Source: UBA11164 sp002420085
GTDB lineage: Bacteria; Pseudomonadota; Gammaproteobacteria; Xanthomonadales; Xanthomonadaceae
Direction of reading: 5' to 3'
Length of the DNA: 5,016 nt
NCBI GenBank assembly: GCA_031976395.1
Contig: DALYLJ010000201.1
Location: 1 to 5,016 of the forward strand
Made by a program: the position numbers and the translations under genes. The notes beneath the pieces were generated by a model. It saw only the letters and a list, made by a program, of their open reading frames with translations. It was not told the origin of the DNA and did no database searches. Each line of letters opens with the position of its first letter. The stretch's first letter is position 1. Shown here piece after piece: positions 1-5,016 of this stretch.

Positions 1-99
1 GTGCTCGGGGGATGCTACGACGATGGCGTATCCTACGACGGTGCGTCCAGGATCGGCGTCAACGGAACCGGACGTCGTGCGACGTCGAGCGGGATATAG
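1..99 (+). CDS. Possible 3' end of an upstream gene (partial, unidentified)
   Basis: Frame 1 is open from the window edge to a TAG stop at 97-99, giving 32 residues (it contains CYDDGVSYDG and ends RRATSSGI). I do not recognise the protein. By hand count about 23 of 32 codons end in G or C, more than in the frame 2 reading, which weakly favours this frame as coding. If real, its stop lies only 5 bases before the ATPase ATG at 105, so it could be a fourth, upstream member of the same operon. The evidence is short and indirect; it could equally be a non-coding leader that happens to be open. Confidence 0.25.
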   Translation: MLGGCYDDGVSYDGASRIGVNGTGRRATSSGI

Positions 100-104
100 C
101 GAAC

Positions 105-1469
105 ATGCTGACCGAACTGCAAATCCGGAACTTCAAGGCATGGCGTGACACCGGCTTGCTGCGTCTGGCGCCGCTGACGGTCATCTTTGGAACCAACAGT
201 TCCGGCAAGTCGAGCCTCGGCCATCTGCTGATGGCGCTCAAGCAGACCGCGCAGCTAGCCGATCGCCGACGCGCACTGCACCTTGGTGACGAGAACTCCG
301 CAATCGATCTGGGAACATTTCGCGACTGCCTGCACGGTCACGATCTGCGTCGAAAACTGGAGTTTTCCTTGAGCTGGCGGCTCGAGCCGCGCCTGACGGT
401 CAATGATCCGCTGAACAGAGAGCAAAGTTATCAGGGTAACGAACTGCGCCTGAGCAGCGGGATCCGCGCCGACAGACAAGAGCAACCGGTCACCGATGCG
501 TTCCGCTACGAGCTGATCGACCAAGGCGAGACCCGACTCGATATCAAGCACACCGCCGAGACGCTTGAGTGCAGGCCGCTCCGGCTGATTCATGCGCAAG
601 GTCGAAAATGGCCGGTCGAGCCGCCAGAGAAGTTCTACCGCTTCGCCGACCGTACCTTGCTGCGCTACCAGAATGCGGATTTCCTGGCCGACTTTGCCTT
701 GCGTACCGAACAGATGCTGGAGGGCATCTATTTTCTTGGACCACTGCGCGCGCCGCCCAAGCGGATCTACCCTTGGGCGGGTGACACGCCCTCGGACGTC
801 GGTGCCGATGGCCGGTTCGCCGTGGCGGCGCTGCTGGCGGCAACGGAACAGAACCGCAGGCTCAACCGTGGCCACAAGCGGCGGATCACCCGCTTTGATG
901 CGTTCATCGCCGGCTGGCTCAAGGTTCTGGGCGTCATCGAGAGCTTCGTCGTGCGGCCCGTCGCCAAGGGCAGAAAGGAATATGAGGTGCTGGTCAAAAC
1001 CCATCCAAAGGCCGAGGAGGTGCGGTTGACTGATGTCGGCTTCGGTGTTTCGCAAGTGCTGCCGGCCCTGGTGCAGGCGTTCTATGCACCTGCCGGCTCG
1101 ACGGTCTGGATGGAGCAACCGGAGATCCACCTGCACCCGATGGCGCAATCGAACCTGGCCGATGTTTTCATCAGTGCCGTTCAGTCCTACGAGGAGGGCA
1201 AACCCCGAAAGGCGCAGTTGATCGTCGAAACCCATTCCGAACATTTCCTCACTCGGCTCCAGCGGCGGGTTGCGGAAGGAGTGATTACAGTCAGTGACGT
1301 GGCGATCTACTTCGTCAACCGCAACGGCGTTGCTGCCGAGTTGGAAGAGTTGCGACTTGACGAATTCGGCGAGATCGAAAACTGGCCGGAAAATTTCTTC
1401 GGCGACGAAATGGGTGATATTTCCGAGCGCGTGCTGGCGGGATCGCGTCGACGAGCGGAGTCGACATGA
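105..1469 (+). CDS. AAA/ABC-like ATPase of the OLD/SMC-like type with DUF3696-like C-terminus
   Basis: A predicted cytoplasmic ATPase of 454 residues. The ATG at 105 is chosen because MLTELQIRNFKAW is the usual first strand of RecF/SMC/OLD-like ATPases. A start at 12 would add 31 Arg-rich residues with no family character. Walker A is GTNSSGKSS (residues 29-37, Lys35). A signature-like segment LTDVGFGVSQVLP lies at 308-320. Walker B is VWMEQPEIHLHP (334-345, with Glu337 and Glu340), and the H-loop/switch is IVETHSEHF (373-381, His377). The C-terminus FGEIENWPENFFGDE (421-435) matches the DUF3696 style. The region between Walker A and the signature (about 55-300) is the variable insertion typical of this group. 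No Toprim or other nuclease domain follows, so unlike OLD nucleases the effector must be separate. The next gene, a PIN nuclease, overlaps it by 4 bases. Family members occur in two-gene defence modules as the NTP-dependent sensor; that role here is inference. A weak GAGCGGGA at 87-94 may be the ribosome site. Confidence 0.9.
   Translation: MLTELQIRNFKAWRDTGLLRLAPLTVIFGTNSSGKSSLGHLLMALKQTAQLADRRRALHLGDENSAIDLGTFRDCLHGHDLRRKLEFSLSWRLEPRLTVNDPLNREQSYQGNELRLSSGIRADRQEQPVTDAFRYELIDQGETRLDIKHTAETLECRPLRLIHAQGRKWPVEPPEKFYRFADRTLLRYQNADFLADFALRTEQMLEGIYFLGPLRAPPKRIYPWAGDTPSDVGADGRFAVAALLAATEQNRRLNRGHKRRITRFDAFIAGWLKVLGVIESFVVRPVAKGRKEYEVLVKTHPKAEEVRLTDVGFGVSQVLPALVQAFYAPAGSTVWMEQPEIHLHPMAQSNLADVFISAVQSYEEGKPRKAQLIVETHSEHFLTRLQRRVAEGVITVSDVAIYFVNRNGVAAELEELRLDEFGEIENWPENFFGDEMGDISERVLAGSRRRAEST
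1466..1469 (+). promoter_or_regulatory. ATGA stop/start overlap (ATPase to PIN), with nearby GGAG
   Basis: The PIN gene's ATG (1466-1468) overlaps the ATPase TGA (1467-1469). A GGAG element at 1457-1460 sits 5 bases before the ATG, so this start has its own Shine-Dalgarno as well as likely coupling to upstream translation. A second in-frame ATG at 1481 (Met6) still precedes the first catalytic Asp and cannot be excluded, but the GGAG spacing and the overlap favour 1466. Confidence 0.7.
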
Positions 1470-2017
1470 CGAGACCGGCCATGGACGCGGTGGTCATCGA
1501 CACCAATGTGCTGCTGATCGCCAATGGCAGCCATGCTGGTATTTCACAGAACTGTCGCGATACCTGCGTGAAGCGCCTGCTGGAGCGTCAGCGAGCGGGC
1601 GTGGTGGTGCTTGATGACGCGAGTCGGATTCTGGGGGAATACAGCCATAAAACCCGGCCCAACCAGCCGAAAGGGGTCGGTGATGCGTTCCTGAAGTGGC
1701 TGTTGCAGAATCAGACCAATGGCAAGCGGGTGCATCGCGTCAGCATCACGCCAACCGACGAAGATCGATTCGCCGAGTTTCCAGATGCCGCCTTGCAGGA
1801 CCGGTTCGATCCACCGGACCGCAAGTTCGTCGCGGTCGCCAACGCTCACCCCGACAAGCCACCGGTCTGGCAGGCGGGGGACAGCAAGTGGTTGGGGTGG
1901 TGGCAAGACCTGGAGAGACTGGGAGTCCGGGTGAAATTTCTTTGTCCCGACGACCTTCTTGAAGTCTACGCCAGAAAGTTTCCGGACCGGCCGCTGCCAC
2001 CATTACCCTCGGCATGA
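1466..2017 (+). CDS. PIN-domain ribonuclease (putative effector)
   Basis: A 183-residue protein that reads as one PIN-like domain from end to end. The first strand and metal ligand is AVVIDTNVLL (residues 8-17, Asp12, Asn14). A second acidic residue follows in ILGEYS (Glu58). The third is in FDPPDRKFVAVA (114-125; Asp115 and especially Asp118), and the fourth in AGDSKWLGWW (137-146, Asp139). A final strand and helix, VKFLCPDDLLEVYA, closes the fold (156-169). The full acidic quartet implies an active Mg/Mn-dependent nuclease, most likely on RNA, as for VapC and other PIN proteins. It is longer than typical VapC toxins (about 130-140 residues) and no VapB-like antitoxin gene adjoins it. The neighbours are instead an ATPase and an RNA ligase, each with a 4-base overlap. 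I infer that the ATPase controls this nuclease. The substrate (tRNA, mRNA or phage RNA) cannot be told from sequence. Confidence 0.85.
   Translation: MTRPAMDAVVIDTNVLLIANGSHAGISQNCRDTCVKRLLERQRAGVVVLDDASRILGEYSHKTRPNQPKGVGDAFLKWLLQNQTNGKRVHRVSITPTDEDRFAEFPDAALQDRFDPPDRKFVAVANAHPDKPPVWQAGDSKWLGWWQDLERLGVRVKFLCPDDLLEVYARKFPDRPLPPLPSA
2014..2017 (+). promoter_or_regulatory. ATGA stop/start overlap (PIN to RNA ligase) without Shine-Dalgarno
   Basis: The ligase ATG (2014-2016) overlaps the PIN TGA (2015-2017). The preceding bases (about 1991-2013, ending CCATTACCCTCGGC) contain no purine-rich ribosome site. Ligase translation therefore probably depends on ribosomes finishing the PIN gene and re-initiating, which would tie ligase output to nuclease output. 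Confidence 0.65.
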
Positions 2018-2715
2018 ACGAGCCATTCTTTCGTTTTCCGCATACCCCACATCTGGCCTGGCTCGGCACTGGCGAGCCACGCGACGACAAGCTGCTGTCG
2101 CCACGCGAGGCCGATGAACTGCTTGCCGGCGAAGTGGTGGTCGAGGAAAAGCTCGATGGCGCGAATCTGGGTATCTCCCTGGCCGCAGATGGCGGACTGC
2201 GCGTGCAGAATCGCGGCCAATATCTACGGCCGCCCTATGCCGGGCAGTTCTCGCGCCTGACCGCTTGGTTACAGGCACACGCGGCCGTCTTGCGAGGTGC
2301 ATTGACTCCGGGGTTCATCGTGTTCGGAGAATGGTGCGCGGCGCGGCACTCGCTCGGCTACACGGCCTTGCCGGATTGGTGGCTGGCATTCGACATGTAC
2401 GAGCATGCGACCGGGCGGTTCTGGTGTTGCGAGCGCCGCAACGCCTGGGCGGCGGCGATCGGAGTGCCAACCGTCCCGGAACTCGGGCGCGGGCACCACA
2501 CCCGTGCGCAACTCGAACACCTGATCGACGCGGGTCGGAGTCGTTACCGGGATGGGCCTATGGAGGGTGTGGTGATACGCAAGCAGGATTCCCAGCACCT
2601 GATCGCACGGGCCAAGCTGGTTCGCCCGGATTTCACCCAGGCGATCGATCAACACTGGCGCCGGCGTGGCATGCAGTGGAATCGTTGCATGGCGTCGCCC
2701 GGCGATCGGTGCTGA
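2014..2715 (+). CDS. ATP-dependent RNA ligase (RNA_ligase family, Rnl2-like core)
   Basis: Predicted to seal RNA nicks or breaks bearing 3'-OH and 5'-phosphate through a covalent lysyl-AMP intermediate. The 233-residue protein carries the nucleotidyltransferase motifs in order: motif I EEKLDGANLGI (residues 44-54; nucleophile Lys46), an Arg/Asn segment RVQNRGQYL (63-71), motif III VFGEWCAARH (103-112), motif IIIa WWLAFDMYE (122-130), motif IV MEGVVIRK (183-190, Glu184), and motif V ARAKLVRPDF (198-207, Lys201). The ending FTQAIDQHWRRRGMQWNRC looks like a natural C-terminus, so the enzyme is a bare catalytic core. It lacks the extra C-terminal domain of T4 Rnl1/Rnl2 and the OB domain of DNA ligases. 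The start must lie before Lys46, and the ATG overlapping the PIN stop is the best choice. As third gene behind a PIN nuclease it may repair what that enzyme cuts, or repair host tRNA cut by others. No kinase/phosphatase or Hen1-type partner is present in this window. Confidence 0.9.
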   Translation: MNEPFFRFPHTPHLAWLGTGEPRDDKLLSPREADELLAGEVVVEEKLDGANLGISLAADGGLRVQNRGQYLRPPYAGQFSRLTAWLQAHAAVLRGALTPGFIVFGEWCAARHSLGYTALPDWWLAFDMYEHATGRFWCCERRNAWAAAIGVPTVPELGRGHHTRAQLEHLIDAGRSRYRDGPMEGVVIRKQDSQHLIARAKLVRPDFTQAIDQHWRRRGMQWNRCMASPGDRC

Positions 2716-2977
2716 CCTCACCCCCCGCAATCACAGCCGTCCGGGGACTTCCGAGGACGGCCAGCGCGGCCCGCCAGTCGGGGTTGATCAGGATGTCGCA
2801 GGGACCGATTCGCTGTTGGTCCGCGCTCCCGCAGTTCGTCGTCACGCCCTTGGCGTTGTACACCCGATCAACCGCGCCAGCAGAGTGCGTCAGCAGGTTC
2901 TTGAACGCCCACAGCTCATTGCACTCGATCACCAGCGTGCCGGTCGGATCTGCCGACAAGATCAGTCCGCACGATTA
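2633..2977 (-). pseudogene. Minus-strand gene remnant or small unrecognised gene
   Basis: A minus-strand frame is open between TAA (2975-2977) and a stop at 2633. The only usual-type start is TTG at 2957-2959, giving 108 residues. I do not recognise the product. In the part outside the ligase gene (2711-2959), hand counting gives about 68 of 83 codons ending in G or C against about 42 of 83 G/C at second positions, the asymmetry of a real gene in GC-rich DNA. The composition is balanced, with segments such as LVIECNELWAFKNLLTHS, RVYNAKGVTTNCG and CDILINPDWRAALAVLG, and three Cys. The last 25 or so residues are antisense to the ligase C-terminus and look non-native. The absence of a good start or ribosome site suggests a 5'-truncated remnant, perhaps cut when the operon or the sequence to its right arrived. 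It could also be a chance open frame. Confidence 0.35.
2736..2761 (+). terminator. Weak hairpin 20 bases after the ligase stop
   Basis: GCCGTCC (2736-2742) is a perfect inverted match to GGACGGC (2755-2761), a 7-bp GC-rich stem around a 12-base loop that can add two further pairs (GG with CC) around ACTT. Its position just after the three-gene operon fits a transcript end. There is no T-run after it, so it is not a classical intrinsic terminator, and it also lies inside the minus-strand candidate gene, where such short stems arise by chance. Confidence 0.2.
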
Positions 2978-3300
2978 CCCGGCCATGCCCGAGTCCGGCT
3001 GCACCAGCGACGGTCGGCAGGGTGCGAATCGGTGGTCTGGACGGAGTGGGTTCGGGCGATGCCGGCTTCGCAGGTCCACCCTCTCCCCGGCTCCATCACG
3101 CCAGCGTGGAACTGTGGGCTTCCGGCGGGGTGGGTGGCGGAGAACGGCGGTCCGCTTCGCGCAGCTTCAACGGGCGTGCAGGCACCGCCTTCACCACCAC
3201 CCTCCGATCCACCTCACAGTGACCCATCGTGAGATTCCCCCTTGTCACGCCCCCTCCAGCCGAAAGGAGACATCACAACTTTGGACTGAAACCATGCAGT
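2978..3300. other. Intergenic stretch without a recognisable gene
   Basis: I see no supportable gene, tRNA, CRISPR or classical terminator here. Frames on both strands are short or read as Pro/Arg/Ser/His-rich shadow peptide. Short G- and C-rich runs (for example GGCGGGGTGGGTGGCGG at 3124-3140 and CACCACCACCCTCC at 3192-3205) give local strand asymmetry. An AAAGGAG at 3263-3269 resembles a ribosome site but no usable reading frame follows it. It may be decayed coding sequence or a dispersed intergenic repeat. Confidence 0.4.
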
Positions 3301-3306
3301 GCGGCG

Positions 3307-3335
3307 CTGCCAATCGATGCTTCGGGCGGTACACT
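3307..3335 (+). promoter_or_regulatory. Candidate sigma-70-like promoter for the M28 peptidase
   Basis: CTGCCA (3307-3312, 4 of 6 matches to TTGACA) and TACACT (3330-3335, 4 of 6 to TATAAT) are separated by exactly 17 bases. Transcription would begin near 3342, leaving a short leader of about 25 bases before the ATG at 3367. The spacing and position are good, but each box is a partial match. Confidence 0.4.
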
Positions 3336-3354
3336 CCGGGTTGGTCTGAATTTC

Positions 3355-3363
3355 GGGGGGTGA
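3355..3363 (+). promoter_or_regulatory. Ribosome-binding site of the M28 peptidase
   Basis: GGGGGGTGA is close to the anti-16S complement AGGAGGTGA and ends 3 bases before the ATG at 3367. The G-run core at 3355-3359 lies 7 bases away, a normal distance. It supports the ATG at 3367, which also yields an intact lipoprotein signal. Confidence 0.6.
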
Positions 3364-3366
3364 ATC

Positions 3367-4989
3367 ATGCGCCTGCTGCCTGGGGTTGTTCTTGCGGTTG
3401 CCGTTGCCGTGGCGGGTTGCGGTCGCGATGCCGAGACCGTGCTGCCGGATCCGCGCGCGGTCCGGATCGAGGCCGATGTCCGGTTTCTGGCTGATGATCT
3501 GCTGGAAGGCCGCGAGGCCGGGACGCGCGGCTACGACATCGCGGCACGTTACGTTGCCGAACGGTTTCGGGCACTCGGATTGGAGCCGGCCGGCGATGCC
3601 GGCGACTACCTCCAGCGGGTGCCGCTGCTGCGCGGCTGGATCGAGCGCGAGGGCGCGCGATTGGAGTTGGTCCGTGACGGTCGGATCCGTGCCTTCCGGT
3701 TTCAGGACGAGTACCTGCCGGGGATCAGTTACGGTCGCAGTGAGGTCGCGGTGGCGGCGCCGATGGTGTTCGTCGGTCAGGCGGTGCATGCGCCGGATTT
3801 CGGGGTCGATCAGTTCCAGGGTGTGGATGTGCAGGGCAAGATCGCGGTGCTGCTGGGTGGTGCGCCGGCCAGCCTGCCGGCCGATCCGCGCGCCTTTCAT
3901 TCCTCCGCGCGGGAAAAGCTGCGCGAGCTGGCCGAACGCGGTGCAGTCGGGGTGTTGACCCTGCCCGATCCGGCGCGGGCCGAGCGTTATCCGTGGCAGC
4001 GGATGGCACGCAACTGGGATCGCCCCGGAATGCGGCTGCGCGATGCCGAGGGTGAGCCGATCGATGAGTTTCCGAGTCTGCGCGCCAGTGCGCGGATGAG
4101 CCTGGAGGCGGCGGCGACCCTGTTCGAGGGGGCGCGGCATGAACTGCCGGCGGTGCTTGAGCAGGCCGCAGCCGGGACGCTGGAGGCATTCGATCTGCCC
4201 GGCAGTCTGGTGCTGGCTTCACGCAGTCGGGTGGAGCCGATCGAGAGTTTCAATGTCGCCGGTCGCCTGGCTGGGGCCGAGCCGCGTCTGGCCAGTGAAC
4301 ACGTGGTCTACAGTGCGCATCTCGATCATGTCGGAATCGGTGTCGAGATCGAGGGCGACGGCATCCACAACGGTGCGCTCGATAATGCGATCGGGGTGGC
4401 GATCCTGCTCGAAGCGGCACGCGAGGCGGTCGAGGCGGAACCGCACGGACGGCGTTCGCAGGTGTTCCTGGCGGTCACCGCCGAGGAGAAGGGCCTGCTC
4501 GGTGCCGAGCATTTCGCGGCCCAGCCGGGGCTGCCCGGCACGATCGTTGCCAACATCAATATCGATATGCCGATCCTGCTCTGGCCGCAGCAGGATGTGG
4601 TGCCGATCGGGATCGAGCACAGTTCGCTCAAGGCCGATGTCGAGGCGGCCGCGAAGTCACTGGGCATCACCCTGTCACCCGACCCGCGTCCGGAAGAAGT
4701 GGTGTTCATCCGTTCCGATCAGTTCGCCTTCATCCGCCAGGGCATCCCGGCGGTCTATCTCAAGGGCGGCCTGGAGCCGGCCGAGGGCGAGCATGCCGGC
4801 CGCGCGGAAACCTTCCTGACCCAGCACTACCACCTGCCGTCGGACCAGATCGATCTGCCGATCGATTATCCGACGGCGGCACAGATGGCCCGACTGAATG
4901 CGGCAATCGGTCGCCGGGTTGCCGATGGCGATCGGGCGCCACGCTGGAACAAGGGCGATTTCTTCGGCGAGCGCTTCGGGTCGCGCTGA
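3367..4989 (+). CDS. M28-family zinc metallopeptidase, predicted lipoprotein with PA-type insert
   Basis: A 540-residue exported aminopeptidase-type enzyme that probably removes N-terminal residues from peptides in the periplasm or at a membrane surface. Residues 1-18 (MRLLPGVVLAVAVAVAGC) form a short lipoprotein signal with lipobox VAGC, the lipidated residue being Cys18. About 130-240 resembles a PA domain inserted before the catalytic core. The two-zinc site is complete: His318 and Asp320 in YSAHLDHVG, bridging Asp339 in NGALDNAIGVA, catalytic Glu373 with ligand Glu374 in TAEEKGLLGAEHF, Asp400 in NINIDMP, and His489 in HYHLPSDQ. The C-terminus ARRWNKGDFFGERF-like tail (RWNKGDFFGERF, 526-537) is usual for this subfamily. 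The length is normal, no frameshift is seen, and the codons are strongly G/C-ending. It has its own candidate promoter and ribosome site and is separated by about 650 bases from the upstream operon, so it is probably unrelated to it. Exact substrate preference is not readable. Confidence 0.93.
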   Translation: MRLLPGVVLAVAVAVAGCGRDAETVLPDPRAVRIEADVRFLADDLLEGREAGTRGYDIAARYVAERFRALGLEPAGDAGDYLQRVPLLRGWIEREGARLELVRDGRIRAFRFQDEYLPGISYGRSEVAVAAPMVFVGQAVHAPDFGVDQFQGVDVQGKIAVLLGGAPASLPADPRAFHSSAREKLRELAERGAVGVLTLPDPARAERYPWQRMARNWDRPGMRLRDAEGEPIDEFPSLRASARMSLEAAATLFEGARHELPAVLEQAAAGTLEAFDLPGSLVLASRSRVEPIESFNVAGRLAGAEPRLASEHVVYSAHLDHVGIGVEIEGDGIHNGALDNAIGVAILLEAAREAVEAEPHGRRSQVFLAVTAEEKGLLGAEHFAAQPGLPGTIVANINIDMPILLWPQQDVVPIGIEHSSLKADVEAAAKSLGITLSPDPRPEEVVFIRSDQFAFIRQGIPAVYLKGGLEPAEGEHAGRAETFLTQHYHLPSDQIDLPIDYPTAAQMARLNAAIGRRVADGDRAPRWNKGDFFGERFGSR

Positions 4990-5016
4990 CACCCGATCAT
5001 TTTCCCGACGTCGGCC

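Noticed and set aside
12..104. 31-residue N-terminal extension of the ATPase
   Set aside because: It is Arg-rich without family character, and the canonical first strand MLTELQIRNF begins exactly at the ATG at 105.
255..1244. Long minus-strand open frame (329 residues) opposite the ATPase
   Set aside because: The composition (His/Arg/Gln/Leu-rich, no motifs) is that of an antisense shadow of a GC-rich gene with clear motifs on the + strand.
1466..2017. Interpretation of the PIN gene as a VapC toxin of a VapBC pair
   Set aside because: No antitoxin gene is adjacent, the protein is too long, and its tightly overlapping neighbours are an ATPase and an RNA ligase.
3022..3222. 66-residue + strand small frame in the spacer (Gly/Ser/Arg-rich)
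   Set aside because: No ribosome site, no recognisable features, and a simple-composition sequence that GC-rich spacers give by chance.
2666..3232. 188-residue + strand open frame over the ligase end and spacer
   Set aside because: It has no domain character, a Pro/Arg/Gln-rich low-quality sequence, no ribosome site, and starts inside the ligase gene.
2716..3366. tRNA, CRISPR array or transposon ends in the spacer
   Set aside because: No tRNA arms, no regularly spaced repeats, and no convincing terminal inverted repeats or target duplications could be found by eye.
2265..3494. Long + strand open frame (409 residues) crossing the ligase, spacer and peptidase start
   Set aside because: It overlaps two genes with intact motifs in other frames and reads Arg/Ser/Pro-rich throughout. 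Its middle part is the mirror of the better minus-strand frame at 2711-2959.
3214..4140. 308-residue minus-strand open frame opposite the peptidase
   Set aside because: Shadow of the M28 gene: Arg/His/Gln-rich, no motifs, and the + strand frame carries the full zinc site.

Overview
The window is GC-rich bacterial DNA with strong G/C preference at third codon positions. An M28-type zinc peptidase with a lipoprotein signal and a candidate sigma-70-like promoter suggest a high-GC Gram-negative proteobacterium, perhaps a gammaproteobacterium. That assignment is an inference from style, because no rRNA or other taxonomic marker is present.

Left part (about 105-2715, + strand): three genes packed head to tail, each pair sharing a 4-base ATGA stop/start overlap. 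They encode (1) a 454-residue AAA/ABC-like ATPase of the OLD/SMC-like type with a DUF3696-like C-terminus, (2) a 183-residue PIN-domain nuclease with all expected acidic residues, and (3) a 233-residue ATP-dependent RNA ligase of the Rnl2-like RNA_ligase family with nucleotidyltransferase motifs I, III, IIIa, IV and V intact. The last 99 bases before the ATPase may be the end of a further upstream gene. The trio looks like a single functional unit: an NTPase that may sense or gate, a ribonuclease that may cut, and a ligase that may reseal. PIN enzymes normally leave 5'-phosphate and 3'-OH ends, which are what Rnl-type ligases join, so no separate end-healing enzyme would be needed. This is the most interesting content of the window and a candidate undescribed RNA cut-and-repair or anti-phage system. 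The function is inferred from domain composition only.

Middle part (2716-3366): about 650 bases without a confident gene. Its left half carries a minus-strand reading frame with real coding character (strong G/C at third positions, balanced amino acids) but no good start codon. It runs convergently into the ligase gene, so it is probably a 5'-truncated gene remnant or an unrecognised small gene. A weak hairpin follows the ligase stop. The right half holds nothing I can name, then a plausible promoter and ribosome-binding site for the next gene.

Right part (3367-4989, + strand): a complete 540-residue M28-family zinc aminopeptidase with a PA-type insert, predicted to be an exported lipoprotein. 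It appears to be an ordinary housekeeping or scavenging gene with its own promoter and no evident link to the three-gene cassette.
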